Source: Rhizobium sp. RU33A (GTDB lineage: Bacteria; Pseudomonadota; Alphaproteobacteria; Rhizobiales; Rhizobiaceae). From it: 64,000 nucleotides of DNA. The stretch spans positions 1 to 64,000 of the forward strand of contig NZ_FTMQ01000006.1 of the NCBI RefSeq assembly GCF_900156055.1, written 5' to 3'. Numbering within the stretch: the stretch's first letter is position 1; each line of letters opens with the position of its first letter. Positions 60,890 to 64,000 of this stretch are shown one piece after another. The notes beneath the pieces are model-generated. The model did not search any database, had not been told where the DNA came from, and saw only the letters and a list, made by a program, of their open reading frames with translations. The position numbers and the translations under genes are program-made.

Positions 60890-61327
60890 TCAGAGCAGCC
60901 CAAGTTCCGCGAGCTCCCGCTTCAGATCGTCCGGCATGTCCTCGATATCGGCGCCGGAGGCAGCAAGGTCGCGCGGGGCGACATCCGCATCCAGATAGCG
61001 CCAGCCCTGGAACGGACGGCGCGGCGCCGGTGCCACCTCAATGACCTCGGGGCCGAGGATCAGCTCGCAGCGCGTAATCCCGTCGCCGCCGGTGAAGGTC
61101 TTGATATCAAGAAGCTTCTGCCGCGCAGACAACTGCCCCTTGATGATCCAGTAGAGCGAGCCGCCATCGAGCAGTTCCTCGACGCGCTTCGGCACCATCC
61201 GGGTGACATGCGACGAATGCGGCTCAAGGCCGGCCGCCACCGCAACGAGACAGCGTTCGGCGACCCAGTCGCGCAGATCGTCGATGGAGTCGGCTCCAAC
61301 GCAGAGCTTGAGGAGATGCAGTGCCAT
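60890..61327 (-). CDS. DUF1489 family protein, 145 residues
   Basis: A soluble protein of the alphaproteobacterial DUF1489 family: MALHLLKLCVGADSIDDLRD at the start, TRMVPKRVEELLDGGSLYWI, RQKLLDI and RPFQGWRYLDADVAPRDL near the end. Its function is unknown. The family start matches ATG 61327, eight codons inside the open frame. Confidence 0.87.
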   Translation of the reverse strand: MALHLLKLCVGADSIDDLRDWVAERCLVAVAAGLEPHSSHVTRMVPKRVEELLDGGSLYWIIKGQLSARQKLLDIKTFTGGDGITRCELILGPEVIEVAPAPRRPFQGWRYLDADVAPRDLAASGADIEDMPDDLKRELAELGLL

Positions 61328-61422
61328 GACATCCGAGATAGACGGTCCCACTGGCGGGTCAAGGGCTGGGGTGTCGCAGGGGTGATGTGCTCAACAGTTT
61401 CGGTATGGATGGGGTTCAGGAT

Positions 61423-61552
61423 CGTCATCCTCGGGCTTGTCCCGAGGATCTATTGAGGGGGGCCATTCGCAGGACGATGGCTAGGCAAGCGACGTCAGAC
61501 GTCGGAGCCGGCGCTCGCGCAGCGGATCCTCGGGACAAGCCCGAGGATGACG
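61423..61552. repeat. Pair of inverted CGTCATCCTCGGG elements
   Basis: Perfect 28-bp inverted arms at 61423-61450 and 61525-61552, 74 nt apart, each arm itself palindromic (CCTCGGGCTTGTCCCGAGG). The pair lies between the DUF1489 start and the L-serine dehydratase stop codon. It is a dispersed-repeat type I know from rhizobial intergenic regions and could fold as a long hairpin. Confidence 0.75.
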
Positions 61553-61591
61553 ACGGAGGGGTTTCAGGACAAGGCACGCCCCCTGCCCGCC

Positions 61592-62992
61592 TCAACACTC
61601 CACGACATTGACGGCGAGACCACCGAGCGAGGTTTCCTTGTATTTCTCGCTCATGTCGTTGCCGGTCTGGCGCATGGTTTCGATGCAGGCATCGAGCGGC
61701 ACGAAATGCACACCGTCGCCTTTGAGCGCGAGCGAGGCGGCGGTAACCGCCTTGACGGCACCAAGCGCGTTGCGTTCGATGCAGGGCACCTGGACCAGGC
61801 CGGCGACGGGGTCGCAGGTCATGCCGAGATGGTGTTCGAGCGCAATTTCGGCAGCGTTTTCAATCTGCTCAGGCGTGCCGCCCATAACGGCGGCAAGGCC
61901 GGCGGCGGCCATGGCCGAGGCAGAGCCGACTTCGCCCTGACAACCGACCTCGGCACCCGAGATCGATGCATTGTGCTTGATGATCCCGCCGATCGCAGCC
62001 GCCGTCAGCAGATAGTCGCGAATGCCCTCCTGATCGGCATCGGGATGGAAATGAAGGTAATAGCGGACAGTCGCCGGCACCACACCGGCCGCCCCATTGG
62101 TCGGCGAGGTCACGACGCGGCCACCAGCGGCGTTTTCCTCGTTCACCGCCATCGCATAGACCGAGAGCCAGTCGTTGGCGAGAACGGGATTGAGACGGTT
62201 GGAGCGCCACTCCTCCTGCAGCTTGTCGTGGATCGATTTGGCCCGGCGGCGAACCTTGAGACCACCCGGTAGCTGGCCTTCTTGGCGCAGGCCACGATCG
62301 ATACAGCTCGACATCGCGTCCCAGAGCTTATCGAGCCCGGCATCCAGATCCTCGCGCGAGCGGACCGCTTCCTCATTTGCCCGCTTCATCTGGGCAATCG
62401 AGAGGCCGGATGAAGCGGCCATGGCCAGCATCTCCTTCGCTGACGCAAAGGGATAGGGCACCTTCTGGCTGGAGGCCTGCTTCTTCTGCTTCTGCATGGC
62501 GAGCAGCTCGGTATCGGTGACGACAAAACCGCCGCCGATCGAGTAGTAGATCTGGGTGAGCAACACCCGGCCGTCCTTGTCGAGGGCAGAAAGCCGCATG
62601 CCGTTGGCATGGCCCGAGAGCGGAGTCTTCTTGTCGTAGACGAGGTCATCCTTCGGCTGGAACACATAGCCGGGGTGACCGGGAGGGGTGACCCGTCCCG
62701 TACGCTCGACTTCTGCGATAATCGCCTCCATCCGATCCGGATCAATGCTGTCAGGCGCTTCCCCCATCAGGCCGATGATGACCGCGTTGCCGGTACCATG
62801 GCCGATGCCGGTGTAGGCGAGCGAGCCATGCAGGCTGGCCTTGAGCGCTGCAACATGCGCGCCGGCCGGACGCGGCCATTTGTCGGAGAGAATGAGGTCG
62901 AGGAACCGGTTGGCCGCCGTCATCGGACCCATGGTGTGGGAACTCGAGGGGCCGACGCCGATCTTGAACACGTCGAAAACCGAAAGAAACAT
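61592..62992 (-). CDS. sdaA: L-serine ammonia-lyase (Fe-S L-serine dehydratase)
   Basis: A 466-residue enzyme that deaminates L-serine to pyruvate. The beta-type domain begins [20 protein letters not shown]; the alpha domain carries the [4Fe-4S] cysteines in [34 protein letters not shown] and the C-terminal VVEC. Single-chain form and length match the proteobacterial SdaA. ATG 62992 is preferred because the conserved sequence begins there. A terminator-like hairpin lies upstream rather than downstream. Confidence 0.93.
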   Translation of the reverse strand: MFLSVFDVFKIGVGPSSSHTMGPMTAANRFLDLILSDKWPRPAGAHVAALKASLHGSLAYTGIGHGTGNAVIIGLMGEAPDSIDPDRMEAIIAEVERTGRVTPPGHPGYVFQPKDDLVYDKKTPLSGHANGMRLSALDKDGRVLLTQIYYSIGGGFVVTDTELLAMQKQKKQASSQKVPYPFASAKEMLAMAASSGLSIAQMKRANEEAVRSREDLDAGLDKLWDAMSSCIDRGLRQEGQLPGGLKVRRRAKSIHDKLQEEWRSNRLNPVLANDWLSVYAMAVNEENAAGGRVVTSPTNGAAGVVPATVRYYLHFHPDADQEGIRDYLLTAAAIGGIIKHNASISGAEVGCQGEVGSASAMAAAGLAAVMGGTPEQIENAAEIALEHHLGMTCDPVAGLVQVPCIERNALGAVKAVTAASLALKGDGVHFVPLDACIETMRQTGNDMSEKYKETSLGGLAVNVVEC

Positions 62993-63122
62993 GAGGCTCC
63001 TCGCATGCGGGATAACAAAGCACAAAGGCTAGAGCATCGCGTAGCACGAATGCTCCTTGCAATCGACATCGGCTTTCACCGCCGCGACATGACGAGATAT
63101 GGGATCGGAGCTGCAGAAACGC

Positions 63123-63153
63123 AAACAGCGCGGCCGTGAGGACCGCGCTGTTT
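63123..63153 (-). terminator. Rho-independent terminator after the small membrane peptide
   Basis: AAACAGCGCGG (63123-63133) pairs perfectly with CCGCGCTGTTT (63143-63153). On the minus strand the stem is followed by TGCGTTTCTG after its own U-rich end. It lies 23 nt past the stop codon of the small minus-strand ORF, supporting that gene. Confidence 0.7.
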
Positions 63154-63175
63154 GATCAATCGTCTGTGGCGGGTG

Positions 63176-63277
63176 TCAGATCGACCCAAAAAGGTAAGCC
63201 AGGCACATGAAGCCGGCGAAACCCATCAAGGCACGAAATGTAACACCCCAGCACGACTTATGGAAACTACCTTCCAT
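63176..63277 (-). CDS. Small membrane peptide, 33 residues
   Basis: A short frame starting MEGSFHKSCWGVTF and ending in a hydrophobic helix (FRALMGFAGFMCLAYLFGSI). GGAG lies five bases before the ATG at 63277 and a good terminator follows the stop. No family is known to me. The open frame continues to 63412, but the upstream part lacks a start signal. Confidence 0.5.
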   Translation of the reverse strand: MEGSFHKSCWGVTFRALMGFAGFMCLAYLFGSI

Positions 63278-63590
63278 GAAAACTCCGAGTGAGATCACAT
63301 TCACAGGGAAAGCCGTCCCCCGACCGCTTTCTGACGCCTGATCTATTAAAATCGGAGCGGGTTCGCAACTGCAAAAATGGCAAAAGGAAGGCTCCAGATG
63401 GGAAGCAGGCATGCGTGGCCTGCATGGATTGTCGAAATTTCAATGAGATAGCTGCTTGAAGCGTGTTTCAAAACCACGACCGCCCTGCCCCAATTCGGGC
63501 CAATATCTTTCGCGTGGTTAATTTCCGTTGTGGATGAACCGATCGGCGGGATAATGCGCCAACCGAACTTGCCCTTGGGATTCGCTCGAT
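63278..63590. other. Intergenic, 313 nt, no gene seen
   Basis: Divergent control region of the small membrane peptide and the DUF599 gene. No strong palindrome or riboswitch was recognised. A frame at 63530-63748 is a shadow of the DUF599 gene. Confidence 0.4.
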
Positions 63591-64000
63591 ATGACCGTTG
63601 TCGACTACTGCGCCATGACGCTCTTTCTGCTGCTCTGGCTCGCTTATGCCCGCATCACCGGCGACCAGCAGATCCTGTCGAGAACGAGCCTCACCAAAGC
63701 CATGGCCGAGCGCCGACGCGAATGGATCCTGAACTCGATGAAGCGTGATCTGAAGATGATCGACACGCAGATCATGGGCGGATTGCAGAACGGCACAGCC
63801 TTCTTTGCCTCCACGACGATCTTCGCGATCGGTGGCTGCTTCGCGCTTCTCGGCGCGACGGAGCAGGTCGATGCCATATTGAAGGACATCCCCTACATCG
63901 TGCAGGGCGGGCGCGCGATCTTCGAGCTGAAGGTCTGCGGCCTGATCGCCCTGTTTGCCTATTCCTTCTTCAAGTTTGGCTGGTCCTATCGCCTGTTCAA
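63591..64000 (+). CDS. DUF599 family membrane protein, 3' truncated by window end
   Basis: The first 136 codons of a gene that runs off the window. It starts MTVVDYCAMTLFLLLWLAYA and continues with ERRREWILNSMKRDLKMIDT, a hydrophobic segment near residues 66-85 (TAFFASTTIFAIGGCFALLG) and another near 112-130. This is the DUF599 pattern; members are uncharacterised membrane proteins. The end and full length cannot be judged. Confidence 0.82.
   Translation, partial: MTVVDYCAMTLFLLLWLAYARITGDQQILSRTSLTKAMAERRREWILNSMKRDLKMIDTQIMGGLQNGTAFFASTTIFAIGGCFALLGATEQVDAILKDIPYIVQGGRAIFELKVCGLIALFAYSFFKFGWSYRLF

Noticed and set aside
1-64000. CRISPR arrays, insertion sequences, integrases and prophage genes
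   Set aside because: No regularly spaced direct repeats, transposase or integrase reading frame was recognised; AT-rich islands are present without visible mobility genes.

Overview
The window looks like chromosomal DNA of a GC-rich alphaproteobacterium of the Rhizobiaceae (Rhizobium/Agrobacterium-like). Pointers are phosphatidylcholine synthase, a GlmU-GlmS pair, a UvrB with the long alphaproteobacterial N-terminal extension, small rhizobial families (DUF1127, DUF6074, DUF1176, DUF1489), and several families of rhizobial palindromic repeats. Most of it is ordinary core DNA, with three AT-richer insertions and one long non-coding stretch.

Layout. 1-2369: start of glmS, glmU and a FadR-type regulator with a probable operator. 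2518-7225: a BMP-type (nucleoside-like) ABC importer operon with its terminator. 7342-11471: pcs, a UbiH-like hydroxylase, an AEC transporter, ccdA and tRNA-Lys. 11763-14960: a MacA/MacB-type exporter. 15083-16887: a short hypothetical gene, a secreted phosphodiester glycosidase and a GNAT acetyltransferase. 16988-29668: a corrinoid-dependent methyl-transfer locus. It holds a 4Fe-4S protein, a non-pyrrolysine MttB, a corrinoid protein, DUF1638, a PF13769 protein, MetV-like and MetF proteins, a methyl-H4folate:corrinoid methyltransferase and an ASKHA corrinoid activator. It is interspersed with two toxin-antitoxin modules (HigBA, BrnTA), two small lipoproteins, an ExoD-like protein and a formyltransferase. 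30012-31163: a gene of unknown function carrying an RNxxxH (HEPN) motif. 31281-38926: a quinone-reductase-like flavoprotein with a divergent TetR gene, a MocR regulator with a divergent flavin-binding protein, a phosphatase, a thioesterase, LysR, DUF1127 proteins and a GlxA/GbdR-like regulator. 39433-40782: a membrane-anchored GT51 transglycosylase in AT-rich DNA. 40831-49495: TauE/SafE, a lipoprotein, an MCP, a thioesterase, an XRE regulator, membrane proteins and a GGDEF-EAL protein. 49695-52739: uvrB with two palindromic repeats inside its reading frame. 52834-54664: an AvcD/DcdV-type anti-phage deaminase with a divergent small ORF. 54665-55914: a non-coding stretch with strong RNA secondary structure potential. 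55915-64000: small hypothetical genes, a J-domain protein, cspA, dusA, DUF1176, DUF1489, L-serine dehydratase, a small membrane peptide and the start of a DUF599 gene.

How the genes may work together. In the methyl-transfer locus MttB would demethylate an N-methylated (probably quaternary) amine and load the methyl group on the corrinoid protein. The AcsE/MtrH-like enzyme would move it to tetrahydrofolate, and MetV-MetF would oxidise methyl-H4folate to methylene-H4folate. The ASKHA protein, perhaps with the small ferredoxin, would re-reduce inactivated corrinoid. This resembles the methyl branch known from acetogens, placed in a presumably aerobic organism. The substrate cannot be read from the sequence.

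The most interesting points are that locus and its shared Arg/Gly-rich tails, the candidate structured RNA at 55122-55735, the transglycosylase fusion, the HEPN-motif gene, the AvcD locus, and the repeats carried in frame in uvrB. All assignments are by eye from the sequence; no database search was run.
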